Of a stretch of 59,331 nucleotides of DNA, positions 52,062 through 59,331 are shown in pieces (position 1 is the first letter of the stretch; each line of letters opens with the position of its first letter). The position numbers were made by a program, and so were the translations under genes. This DNA is from Helicobacteraceae bacterium (GTDB lineage Bacteria; Campylobacterota; Campylobacteria; Campylobacterales; Helicobacteraceae). The stretch is from the NCBI GenBank assembly GCA_029258405.1, contig JARHYY010000061.1:1-59331 (forward strand), written 5' to 3'. Under the pieces are notes generated by a model. That model did not search any database. It worked only from the letters and a program-made list of their open reading frames with translations, and had not been told where the DNA came from.

Positions 52062-52735
52062 AAAGAGAAGTTATTGTTGCTGCTGAAAAAATTTATTTAG
52101 GCTACAAAAAAGAAGAATCTGTTATTAAGAATGCGTCTTTTCAAATTCGAGAAAAAGAGTTTGTGTTTATCAGCGGTCCAAGTGGAAGCGGAAAAAGCAC
52201 CCTTTTGCGTTCTCTTTATGGAGATTTAGAGCTTTATGGGGGTATTTTAGAAATTCTAGGGATAGATATGAAAAACCCTAAAGAAAATGAGATTGATGAA
52301 TTACGAAGGCATATAGGTATTGTTTTTCAAGATTATAAATTAATTAAAGATTGGAATGTTGAAAAAAATGTCATGCTTCCTATGATTATTAATGGCTATT
52401 CCAAAGAAATTTGCCGCTCTCAAACCTCTAAACTTCTGAATCATATTAAACTTTCACACAAGGCAAATAATTATCCCTTAGAATTAAGCGGTGGAGAACA
52501 GCAAAGAGTTGCCATGGCAAGAGCATTAGCACATAATCCCATTATGATTTTAGCTGATGAACCTACAGGCAATCTTGATGAGCATTCAAGTGAAATTATT
52601 TGGAATCTGTTACGCGGAGCAAATGAACAGTTAGGCATTAGTGTAGTGGTGGTTACACATCGCATTCCTGAGCTTTGGGGGGTGCATTGCCGACAATTGC
52701 ACATTGATAAAGGGGAGATTTATGAAGTTTCTTAA
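52058..52735 (+). CDS. ftsE: Cell-division ATP-binding protein FtsE
   Basis: The 225-residue ABC ATPase works with FtsX to control peptidoglycan hydrolysis at the septum. It has Walker A GPSGSGKST (40-48), signature ELSGGEQQRVAMARAL and Walker B MILADEPTGNLD. TTAGAGGAG precedes ATG. It overlaps trmB and ftsX. Confidence 0.95.
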   Translation: MKREVIVAAEKIYLGYKKEESVIKNASFQIREKEFVFISGPSGSGKSTLLRSLYGDLELYGGILEILGIDMKNPKENEIDELRRHIGIVFQDYKLIKDWNVEKNVMLPMIINGYSKEICRSQTSKLLNHIKLSHKANNYPLELSGGEQQRVAMARALAHNPIMILADEPTGNLDEHSSEIIWNLLRGANEQLGISVVVVTHRIPELWGVHCRQLHIDKGEIYEVS

Positions 52736-53543
52736 AAGGCATTTGTCTTTAATTATTCCTTTGTTGGCAATACTTTTTAGCATTGAGGCTATGCTCACTA
52801 TCACAAGAATACAAGAAGCTTATGAAGTTAATCTCAAAAAAAGTTATTCAATTATTTTAGCAGCAAGTCGTGAATTGAAAAGTGATGAGATTCTTTTGCG
52901 CGTAAGTGAGTTTAAGAGCTTAAATCCCATAAGTTCTGAGTCAATTGTCGAACGACTCAAAGGAGAGATTAGCGAAGAAAATATCGAACGACTTAAAGGC
53001 ACATTGCCTTATTATTATTCTATCACCCTTTCTGAATTTCCAAATCAATCTCGCCTAGAAAGTATTAGTGCTACCCTTAGAGAGATAAAGGATGTGCAGC
53101 GAGTAGAAAGTTTTTCAAAAGCACATGATAGGATCTATCGCTTGCTCCTTATTTTACAAGGGACGATTATAGCTTTTGGAATTTCTCTAAGTATAGTAAG
53201 CGTACTTTTAATGGTGAAACAAATTGAAGTGTGGTATTTTGAGCACAGTGAAAGAATGGAGATAATGACACTTTTAGGTGCACCCGGGTGGCTCAAAAAT
53301 GGTTTGCTCTTTAAGTTAGCTATTGTAGATTCTATTGTAGCATCTCTTTTTGTTACTGTGATTATGCTCTATATGAGCTTGCAATCCCCCATTATTGCCA
53401 TTTTATCAGAAGTGGGTGCTCATACCCCCGTGTTTTTTCCTCAATATGATTTTTTTATACTCTTAATATTTTCTTTAGCCATTGCTAATATTTCTGTTTT
53501 TGTTGTAATCTCACGAATTGCGAAGTCAAGGAATAATGTATGA
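52722..53543 (+). CDS. ftsX: Cell-division membrane protein FtsX
   Basis: The 273-residue membrane partner of FtsE has the expected four helices: one at 9-27, then a periplasmic loop (about 30-140), then three (about 148-170, 203-225, 250-270). I chose ATG 52722 (MKFLKRHLS) seven bases after GGGGAG, overlapping ftsE by 14 bases. The stop overlaps the next gene (ATGA), tying FtsEX to its hydrolase activator. Confidence 0.9.
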   Translation: MKFLKRHLSLIIPLLAILFSIEAMLTITRIQEAYEVNLKKSYSIILAASRELKSDEILLRVSEFKSLNPISSESIVERLKGEISEENIERLKGTLPYYYSITLSEFPNQSRLESISATLREIKDVQRVESFSKAHDRIYRLLLILQGTIIAFGISLSIVSVLLMVKQIEVWYFEHSERMEIMTLLGAPGWLKNGLLFKLAIVDSIVASLFVTVIMLYMSLQSPIIAILSEVGAHTPVFFPQYDFFILLIFSLAIANISVFVVISRIAKSRNNV

Positions 53544-54775
53544 AAATGATAGTAGTTTTATTATTTATTTTTTCTCTCTCTTGTGCAGCAAATGTTGATA
53601 AGGAAATTGAAAAAACGACACAAGGGCTCAAAGAAAAGCTCCAAAGAGAGAAAACGCTAACCAACCAGCTCGAGGTGCTAGGTGCAGAGGTAGAAAAATA
53701 CAACAAACAAATTAATACACTTGATAAAAAAATCACAACCTCAACAACTCTTATAAAACAAAATGAAGGGACAGTAAAAAAGCGTGTGCAAGAGTTAAGT
53801 AACCTTGACAAAAAGCATATCCAATTAGAAGAGCAAAGAGCAGGCATAGAACAAGAGCTTGTTAAATATCTCTCTGAAGAATTAGCCTTTATGATTTTAC
53901 TTGATGGATATAGTCTTAATTCCCCCGAAGAAATGATTCAGCAAGATGTTTTTCATTTATTGAGTGTTAATTCTAAGGATAATATAAATAATCTTTCTCA
54001 CGAGCAAAATGGGATTATAAATAATATTAAAAATATTGAAAACGAAATTGAAAAAACAAAACTTTTTATTCAAAGAGAAAATGAGCGACAAAAAGAGCTT
54101 GACGAAAGCAAGAAAAAACAAAAAGAAGCACTCATAGGGCTTAATAGCGAACTCAAGAAATATAATAATGAATTAAGCACCATTTTACAGGAACGAGATT
54201 CATTGCAAGCACTATTAAAAAGCCTTAATGTTAAAAAAGAGGAAGAAAAAGAACGACTAGCTAGGCAAAGAGAACGGGAGCTTGCTCAAAAAAATATGCA
54301 ACAAGCTTCCAAGACACCAAATAATATCCAAAAAATCGATGTAAGACAAGTAGGAAGCTCATACCATGATGTAAAAACTATAAAATACAAAGGAAAAAAG
54401 ACTATAGCTCCACTAGAGAGATACAAAATTGATAGAAAATTTGGACCATACTATGACCCTATTTATAATTTACGAACATTTAGCGAATCGGTTACTTTTA
54501 TTCCTCTTGAAAAGGATTCTAAAGTAAAGAGTGTTTTTAATGGTGAAGTCATTTTTGCTAAAGAAGTACCTTTATTAAAAAGGGTAGTAGTCATTAAACA
54601 CAGTAATGATATTCATACCATTTACGCACAGCTTGATAAAATAGCCCCTAGTATAAGTGTAGGCAAAAAGGTAACCCAAGGCTTTGTAATAGGAAGTGTA
54701 AATAATAAACTTATGCTTGAAGTAACGCAAAAAAACCTCCATGTTGATCCCTTAGAGTTAATTAATGTAAAATAA
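53540..54775 (+). CDS. envC: EnvC-like coiled-coil protein with degenerate LytM domain
   Basis: The 411-residue periplasmic protein has a signal peptide (1-15), a long coiled coil (about 18-250, rich in E/K/Q) and a C-terminal LytM (M23-fold) domain. The H-x-H zinc motif of active M23 enzymes is replaced (NNKLMLEVTQ where GDHLHFG occurs in the protein at 24182) and the first His/Asp pair is not seen. This is the EnvC situation: a non-catalytic activator of amidases driven by FtsEX. Its coupling to ftsX supports that role. Confidence 0.85.
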   Translation: MKMIVVLLFIFSLSCAANVDKEIEKTTQGLKEKLQREKTLTNQLEVLGAEVEKYNKQINTLDKKITTSTTLIKQNEGTVKKRVQELSNLDKKHIQLEEQRAGIEQELVKYLSEELAFMILLDGYSLNSPEEMIQQDVFHLLSVNSKDNINNLSHEQNGIINNIKNIENEIEKTKLFIQRENERQKELDESKKKQKEALIGLNSELKKYNNELSTILQERDSLQALLKSLNVKKEEEKERLARQRERELAQKNMQQASKTPNNIQKIDVRQVGSSYHDVKTIKYKGKKTIAPLERYKIDRKFGPYYDPIYNLRTFSESVTFIPLEKDSKVKSVFNGEVIFAKEVPLLKRVVVIKHSNDIHTIYAQLDKIAPSISVGKKVTQGFVIGSVNNKLMLEVTQKNLHVDPLELINVK

Positions 54776-54780
54776 TTGCT

Positions 54781-54806
54781 CAAGTTTTTATCCTTTTTAC
54801 CGATTT
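54781..54806 (+). promoter_or_regulatory. Probable sigma-28 (FliA) promoter of flaG-fliD-fliS
   Basis: CAAGTTT (54781-54787) and CCGATTT (54800-54806) are 12 bases apart, close to the epsilonproteobacterial FliA consensus (TAAAGTTT and the CGATWT element). It lies 85 bases before flaG, a class 3 flagellar gene expected to use FliA. Confidence 0.6.
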
Positions 54807-54890
54807 GAAAGGTACAAATAATATAATTATGATATGTAGTCAGAGAGTGCATACTTTATTTTATAATTCATTTTCATCATGGAGGATAAT

Positions 54891-55316
54891 ATGGATACTA
54901 TCAACACCACTAACACTACTGCCACTGCTGTTACCAACACTGTTGCTCCCAAAAACAGCATTAATGCAAATCAAATAAAAAGCAATATTGCTTCACATAC
55001 GGACATAGCACCAAAAATAAAAGAAATACAAAATAATAGAGATGGGCAGATTCAAAACTTTTCAAATAATACCGATATAGAAGAAAGTTTGCAGCAAGAG
55101 AGACTTGAAGAGCTCATTAATGAACTCAATGCAGAGTATAATCCTCTAAACTTAAATGTTTCTTTTGCCTATGATGAAAATATACATTCATTGTATGTTG
55201 AAGTCAAGCGAATTGATACTGGTGAAGTCCTCCGACAAATTCCTAGCGAAGAAGCTTTAAAGCTGATGGCAGTTATGAAGGAAATTCAAGGTGTGATTTT
55301 CGATGTAAGGGTTTAA
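54891..55316 (+). CDS. flaG: Flagellar protein FlaG
   Basis: The 141-residue protein has a Thr/Asn-rich N-terminus and the FlaG domain at about 70-141 (VSFAYDENIHSLYVEVKRIDTGEVLRQIP split by VKR), ending E-A-L-K-L-M-A-V-M-K. FlaG influences filament length. I chose ATG 54891, five bases after GGAGG; the ATG at 54879 would overlap that site. A FliA-type promoter precedes it. Confidence 0.9.
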   Translation: MDTINTTNTTATAVTNTVAPKNSINANQIKSNIASHTDIAPKIKEIQNNRDGQIQNFSNNTDIEESLQQERLEELINELNAEYNPLNLNVSFAYDENIHSLYVEVKRIDTGEVLRQIPSEEALKLMAVMKEIQGVIFDVRV

Positions 55317-55334
55317 TTCAATAAGGAGTGTAAA

Positions 55335-57422
55335 ATGGCTGGAAGTATGAGCGTAATGGGACTAGGAGGCGGCTTTCTTGATGCTGATCTGCTTGATGAA
55401 CATAGAAAATTAATGGAATCTGCAACTATCGAACCCATAGTAAAAAATATGCAGAAAAACTTGGATAAACAAAAAAGTTTGCTTGAAGTTACAACAATAA
55501 TTGAAAAGCTCAAAACAGCAACAAATAAATTTACAGGATTAGATGCATATTCCAAGAGAAAGGGTACAGTTACAGGAGAGGGCGTTACTGCAACTATTGG
55601 TGCAGGCGTAGCGTTACAAGATATTAAAATTCAGGTTCATCAACTTGCCAAAACTGATGTAACACAAGTGAATAGAAGATTTGAAAATAGAGATAGTGTA
55701 TTTTCTACAACTAACACTGTTTTTCAGTTTAATCATAATGGGCAGGATTATAAAATCAACATAAGAGCAGGACAAAGTGTTGGCGATGTTGCTCAAGCTA
55801 TCACTGATGCAACAGATGGTCAAGTAATGGGTATTATGATGAAAACAGGTGGTTCGCAGCCTTATCAACTCATGGTACAGAGTAAAGAATCTGGTGAAAA
55901 TAATCGTGTATATTTTGGTAATACCATCTCTAGCAATACTGTAAAAGGAGGGGCACTAAAAGGCGATTTTAGTCTTACTTTAAAAGATGCATCTGGCAAT
56001 GATCAAAAACTTACTATTAATCTTGATACATCTGCTGGGAATACCCCCCAAGATAATGTCGATGCTATCCAAAAAGCTTTAGAAACTGCTATTAAAGGAA
56101 ATAGTAGTTTGAAAGATTTGTATGACAAGGGTGATATAAATGTAGGGATCACTAGAGAGGGTACAGGTTTTGTTATCAATGATAAAAGAGGGCATGATGT
56201 TGCCATTGCTAATGGGAGCTTAAAAGTTTCTGATATTGGTTTGAGTGAGCACACCTCATCTATTGCTAGCGATGATTTCAAAGGCAGTACAGCTGTAAAA
56301 GCTGGATTAGTTCAGGGCAAAATTACCATAGGTGATGTGAGCATTGATTTAGGACAAGTTACTAATGCCTCTAATACGGCTCAACAAAATTTAGATGCTA
56401 TCGTGAAACATATCAATGATAACACTAAAAATCAAGTAAAGGCAGAAGCAAAAGATGGTGCTTTAGTAGTAAATAACCTAACGAATTCTGGAGCTGGTGT
56501 TCAAATTATTTTAGATGCAAATAATACTAATGACCAAAATAGTGCTATTGCTTCTCAATTAGGTATCACGGGTGGTTCTCATACCTCTTTTCAAAATTTT
56601 ATCAAAGATGTAGGGCTTACAAGCATCCAAACAGCACAAGATGCAAAATTTAGCTGGAATGATATTGAAGTCTCTCGCCCATCAAATACCATTGATGATG
56701 TTTTGAGTGGTGTTAATATAGAGCTCACTAAAGCACATGAAGGTAGCAGTTATTCTATGGTTCGTGTAACTAGTGATGATGAAGATATTTTTAAGGATAT
56801 CGATGAATTTGTTGAAGCTTATAATGAGCTGATGGTAAAACTTGCCGAAGTAACTAAATCTGATAAGGATATTTCCCTTGCGGGTATTTTTAATGGAGAG
56901 AGTACAATAAGGGATATTCAAAGCTCATTGAAAAGTATTTTGAATTTTTCATCTGGTACACAAAATGTAAGCATAAGCACTTTTGGTTTTACTCTTGATG
57001 ATGATGGAAAGCTTTCTGTGGATAAAGAAAAACTTAAAAATATTTATAAAGACAAAAGAGAAGAAGCCATTGCATTTTTTAGAGGCGGAGAAGTAGTGCT
57101 AGGAGGCACTGAAGTACAAGTAGGAGCAGACAAATGGGAACGAATGGGTGGAACAAAGGTAGAAATCAAAGGCTTGTTTGTTCAGTTTAAGGAAGCTGTT
57201 GATGGCTTAATAAGTGGTGAAAAATCTACTTTGAAATCTTATGAAAAGTCATTAAAAGATGACTATCAGCGTTCAAATGAGGAAAAAGCCAGACAACAAG
57301 AGATGGTTGATAAACGCATAAATGGATTGAAAGAAAAATTCAATGCCTATGATGCAATAATGGCTAAAATGAATAATCAGATGTCTTCATTACAAAAAAT
57401 GATGAATGCATCAGAGAAGTAA
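55335..57422 (+). CDS. fliD: Flagellar filament cap protein FliD
   Basis: The 695-residue filament cap protein (HAP2) promotes flagellin folding at the tip. The N-terminus (GLGGGFLDADLLDEHRKLM) and C-terminal coiled region (DDYQRSNEEKARQQEMVDKRI...LQKMMNA) are typical, with variable beta domains between. Length matches the Helicobacter form. AAGGAG precedes ATG, 18 bases after flaG. Confidence 0.95.
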   Translation: MAGSMSVMGLGGGFLDADLLDEHRKLMESATIEPIVKNMQKNLDKQKSLLEVTTIIEKLKTATNKFTGLDAYSKRKGTVTGEGVTATIGAGVALQDIKIQVHQLAKTDVTQVNRRFENRDSVFSTTNTVFQFNHNGQDYKINIRAGQSVGDVAQAITDATDGQVMGIMMKTGGSQPYQLMVQSKESGENNRVYFGNTISSNTVKGGALKGDFSLTLKDASGNDQKLTINLDTSAGNTPQDNVDAIQKALETAIKGNSSLKDLYDKGDINVGITREGTGFVINDKRGHDVAIANGSLKVSDIGLSEHTSSIASDDFKGSTAVKAGLVQGKITIGDVSIDLGQVTNASNTAQQNLDAIVKHINDNTKNQVKAEAKDGALVVNNLTNSGAGVQIILDANNTNDQNSAIASQLGITGGSHTSFQNFIKDVGLTSIQTAQDAKFSWNDIEVSRPSNTIDDVLSGVNIELTKAHEGSSYSMVRVTSDDEDIFKDIDEFVEAYNELMVKLAEVTKSDKDISLAGIFNGESTIRDIQSSLKSILNFSSGTQNVSISTFGFTLDDDGKLSVDKEKLKNIYKDKREEAIAFFRGGEVVLGGTEVQVGADKWERMGGTKVEIKGLFVQFKEAVDGLISGEKSTLKSYEKSLKDDYQRSNEEKARQQEMVDKRINGLKEKFNAYDAIMAKMNNQMSSLQKMMNASEK

Positions 57423-57445
57423 CAGTGTAAAAAAGGAGTGCGAGT

Positions 57446-57835
57446 ATGCTTAAAGGAAAAGCTTATAATTCATACACACAAAGCTCTGTTGCTGTGCAAT
57501 CTCCAGCAAAGTTAGTAGAGATGTTGTATGAGGGTATTTTACGATTTAGTGTTGCTGCTAAGCAGGGCATTGAAGAGGAAGATATTGAAAAAAAGATTTA
57601 TTATATCAATAGAATTACAGATATTTTTGCCGAACTTTTGAGCTCTTTGGACTATGAAAAAGGTGGGCAGGTTGCCCACTACCTTACAGGGTTATATACT
57701 CATCAAATCAAGCTTTTAACACAAGCTAATATTGAAGATGATGCGAGCAAAATAGATATTGTTGTTCGTGTTGTTCGAGGGCTCTTAGAGGCATGGAGGG
57801 AGGTTCATCCAGATGAATTGGGAAATGCAGTTTAA
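57446..57835 (+). CDS. fliS: Flagellin export chaperone FliS
   Basis: The 129-residue helical chaperone binds the flagellin C-terminus to stop early polymerisation. The family start YNSYTQSSVAVQSPAKLVEMLYEGILRF (shown in parts: SPAKLVEMLYEG) and V-R-G-L-L-E-A-W are present. AAAAGGAG precedes ATG. It overlaps the next small gene by 23 bases. Confidence 0.95.
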   Translation: MLKGKAYNSYTQSSVAVQSPAKLVEMLYEGILRFSVAAKQGIEEEDIEKKIYYINRITDIFAELLSSLDYEKGGQVAHYLTGLYTHQIKLLTQANIEDDASKIDIVVRVVRGLLEAWREVHPDELGNAV

Positions 57836-58070
57836 AATAGCAATCTTAGAGCGAAAACCAGAAAAAATTATTGAGGCTATAGAAAATGTGCCACCTATAG
57901 AAGACATAAAAGACCTTCAAGAAAAGCAGGCTTTATATGACTACTTAGAGCAGGGGCTAGAAATAATAGAGGAAGCTAAAAAAGAGATACTTGAAGATAT
58001 GGAAAAACTTAAGAAAGTAAGAGCATTCTTAAAAACAAATCCATATGGTAAAGATAAAGCTCTTTTGTAG
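57813..58070 (+). CDS. Small helical protein in the FliT position
   Basis: The 85-residue protein is mostly helical and charged (EKQALYDYLEQGLEIIEEAKKEILEDMEKL). It starts inside fliS, with GGAGGGAGG nine bases upstream. Its place after fliS and its size suggest a FliT-like chaperone for FliD, but sequence similarity to FliT is not visible to me. Confidence 0.6.
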   Translation: MNWEMQFKIAILERKPEKIIEAIENVPPIEDIKDLQEKQALYDYLEQGLEIIEEAKKEILEDMEKLKKVRAFLKTNPYGKDKALL

Positions 58071-58085
58071 TTTTATAAAAATAGT

Positions 58086-58112
58086 TGCGACTCAAGATAC
58101 TTCTTAGTCGCA
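58086..58112 (+). terminator. Hairpin ending the flagellar operon
   Basis: TGCGACT (58086-58092) pairs with AGTCGCA (58106-58112), with an inner AAGA/TCTT extension after a bulge, 16 bases past the last stop. TTTAAAT follows at a short distance. Confidence 0.5.
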
Positions 58113-58287
58113 CGGTTTAAATATAAATAATACCCCTTAGAGTTATGTTTTTAAATCCCCAAAGCTCAAGCAAGAAAATTCTCACAGATGAAAAATATAC
58201 AAAGAATCTAAATTATCAATTAAAATCTTAAAAGTTAATCACAATATTTTCAAATTATATCATGATTCTAAAACTGTGCGACTTACT

Positions 58288-58514
58288 CAACTATATCCAA
58301 CCATAAACCTAAAGACTCAAACAAGCAATAAGCCTTAAAGGATTTACTTAATACCCACAAAATTATATTATAAGCTTATTGTAAAAGAAAGCTTAAGTAC
58401 AAGCTAAAGAGTAAAAACACTTAGAATTATATATGCCATATAAAAAATTAAGGAGTTATTTAAAAGCACCCTTATACATATGCTCTCATTAATTCTATTG
58501 ATGATTAAGGAGCA
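58288..58514 (-). repeat. Dispersed intergenic repeat, copy II (longest copy)
   Basis: The reverse complement contains both the block shared with 6939-7148 (CTCCTTAATCAT, CATATATAATTCTAAGTG) and the block shared with 14021-14144 (ACAATAAGCTTATAATATAA, then TTATTGCTTGTTTGAG). It is therefore the copy that links the other two. Confidence 0.65.
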
Positions 58515-59026
58515 ATAGTTTAAAAGTTTAATATTAAGAGCATGTTTATACATTAATAAGTAGTGCATTAAGAGTCTAAATATATAAGAGAGCAATATTT
58601 ATTATGCAATATCTTATAATGTTATAGACATTATCTCACTCTTACTAGGGTATATGTATAGCTAGTATTTGAGGAACAAATTAACATAAAAGATAAAAAG
58701 TCATATAAACTGATAACATAGAGTACTTAAGATATATAAATGGATAAGCTCTTATAAGCCTTTGGTTGTTGTATTGAATTATGGTAATGTAACAAGAGCA
58801 ATAAAAGGTTATTATTAAGAGTGTATATGAAAAAACCTTAAAAAGAGCTAGCAAGTTTTATGAATGAAGAATCTTATTAATGTAAGGTATAAACTCTAAG
58901 CATAGATTTAATCTTTTTTGCTTGCTTGGTTTGTTTTTTTATATAAAGATACTACTATTAAATTTAAGCTTAGTTAAAATCTCTATTTTATAGAATCTTA
59001 TTATAATAATGTTTCAAGGAAGCAAT

Positions 59027-59331
59027 ATGACAATGAATATAAAGACAAAGGTATCACTTTTTGCAAGTATAATTATACTCTTTGGAATTATAGCTTTAAG
59101 TATTATATCTATGAGTATGCAAAAAAGTAATTCTATGAATGATACAATGGTAGCACAAGCTGATGAGCTTAGGGTTGTTGATGTAATTATACAGGATATT
59201 AATTATAATGCCGCAGTTGCTATAGAAGGCATACTTAAAGCTATTGACAAAATGCCCTCACATATTTTTGAAAATGAGGAGGAAATAATTAAAGCTATTG
59301 GTCCATTGCTTCAAGTACATAAAAACTCTAC
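59027..59331 (+). CDS. Methyl-accepting chemotaxis protein, N-terminal part
   Basis: The first 101 residues of a gene run off the right edge. A membrane helix (about 7-27, VSLFASIIILFGIIALSIIS) is followed by a periplasmic helix region with MNDTMVAQADELRVVD, the four-helix-bundle style sensor of chemoreceptors. AAGGA lies six bases before ATG 59027. The signalling domain is beyond the window, so the call rests on the N-terminus only. Confidence 0.75.
   Translation, partial: MTMNIKTKVSLFASIIILFGIIALSIISMSMQKSNSMNDTMVAQADELRVVDVIIQDINYNAAVAIEGILKAIDKMPSHIFENEEEIIKAIGPLLQVHKNS

Larger units (their letters stand above)
58071..59026. other. Gene-poor AT-rich region before the chemoreceptor gene
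   Basis: About 950 bases have no supported gene. It contains the operon-end hairpin, the dispersed repeat copy II (58288-58514), and a promoter-like TTATAATAATG about 25 bases before the chemoreceptor ribosome site. The short minus frame at 58404-58595 lies inside the repeat and is not a gene. Confidence 0.6.

Noticed and set aside
58404..58595. A 63-residue minus frame
   Set aside because: It lies inside the dispersed repeat and shares no coding pattern with the other copies.
1..59331. CRISPR array, prophage or complete insertion sequence
   Set aside because: I saw no regularly spaced repeats, phage structural genes or intact transposase; the only mobile-element traces are the group II intron fragments.

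Overview
The window reads as a low-GC Epsilonproteobacterium, most likely an enterohepatic Helicobacter. The evidence is gene order remembered from H. pylori rather than any single gene: fdx-gppA-waaC-lpxL, truA next to an LptF/G permease, cheV-cheA(REC)-cheW, and rodA / rluD - fn3 lipoprotein - trmB - ftsE - ftsX - envC-like - flaG - fliD - fliS. Citrate synthase, aspartase, ArgC, a type IV prepilin peptidase and an alcohol/aldehyde dehydrogenase pair are also present. Most genes sit in tight operons joined by 1-25 nt overlaps. Five tRNA genes (Ser-GGA; Gly-Leu-Cys-Ser; one CAT-anticodon tRNA) are present and there is no rRNA.

Layout. 1-1680: an accessory remnant with the tail of an entering gene, two small related ORFs (the second frameshifted) and the 3' end of a group II intron. 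1684-5999: gltA with a long leader, tRNA-Ser, and a three-gene amino-sugar cassette (dehydrogenase, N-formyltransferase, N-acetyltransferase). 6000-7330: gene-poor, AT-rich. 7331-13217: CopA copper ATPase with an unknown partner, then alcohol and aldehyde dehydrogenases. 13218-14318: gene-poor, with a second decayed intron fragment and a dispersed repeat. 14319-26144: tRNA cluster, thiE, an EF-hand protein, aspA, a glycosyltransferase, then ccoS-fqrB-comF-murG-rluB-M23 peptidase-minC. 26371-35398: a long minus-strand block for lipid A and inner-core synthesis, polyphosphate/ppGpp metabolism, ferredoxin, trpC, a TPR lipoprotein, an Fe/S-type Cys-cluster protein, a methyltransferase and NDH-2. 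35891-47530: secreted unknowns, truA, an LPS export permease, prepilin peptidase, argC, a metallophosphoesterase, the chemotaxis core, serB and two secreted unknowns. 47521-58070: rodA, and the division-to-flagellum cluster. 58071-59026: gene-poor repeat region, followed by the start of a chemoreceptor that runs off the window.

The housekeeping part is ordinary. The most unusual signals are non-coding or accessory. (i) A leader motif is shared by the 5' regions of gltA, the NDH-2 gene and a glycosyltransferase gene, and two of these also share an identical 14-bp promoter core. (ii) A degenerate intergenic repeat of about 120-230 bp occurs in three gene-poor regions. (iii) Two decayed group II intron 3' ends preserve the same odd junction, in which an intron-ORF tail lies downstream of domain V. 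(iv) The window's left edge carries a possible unrecognised two-subunit system, with two adjacent genes sharing a [ST]L..G..KG.PSI motif.
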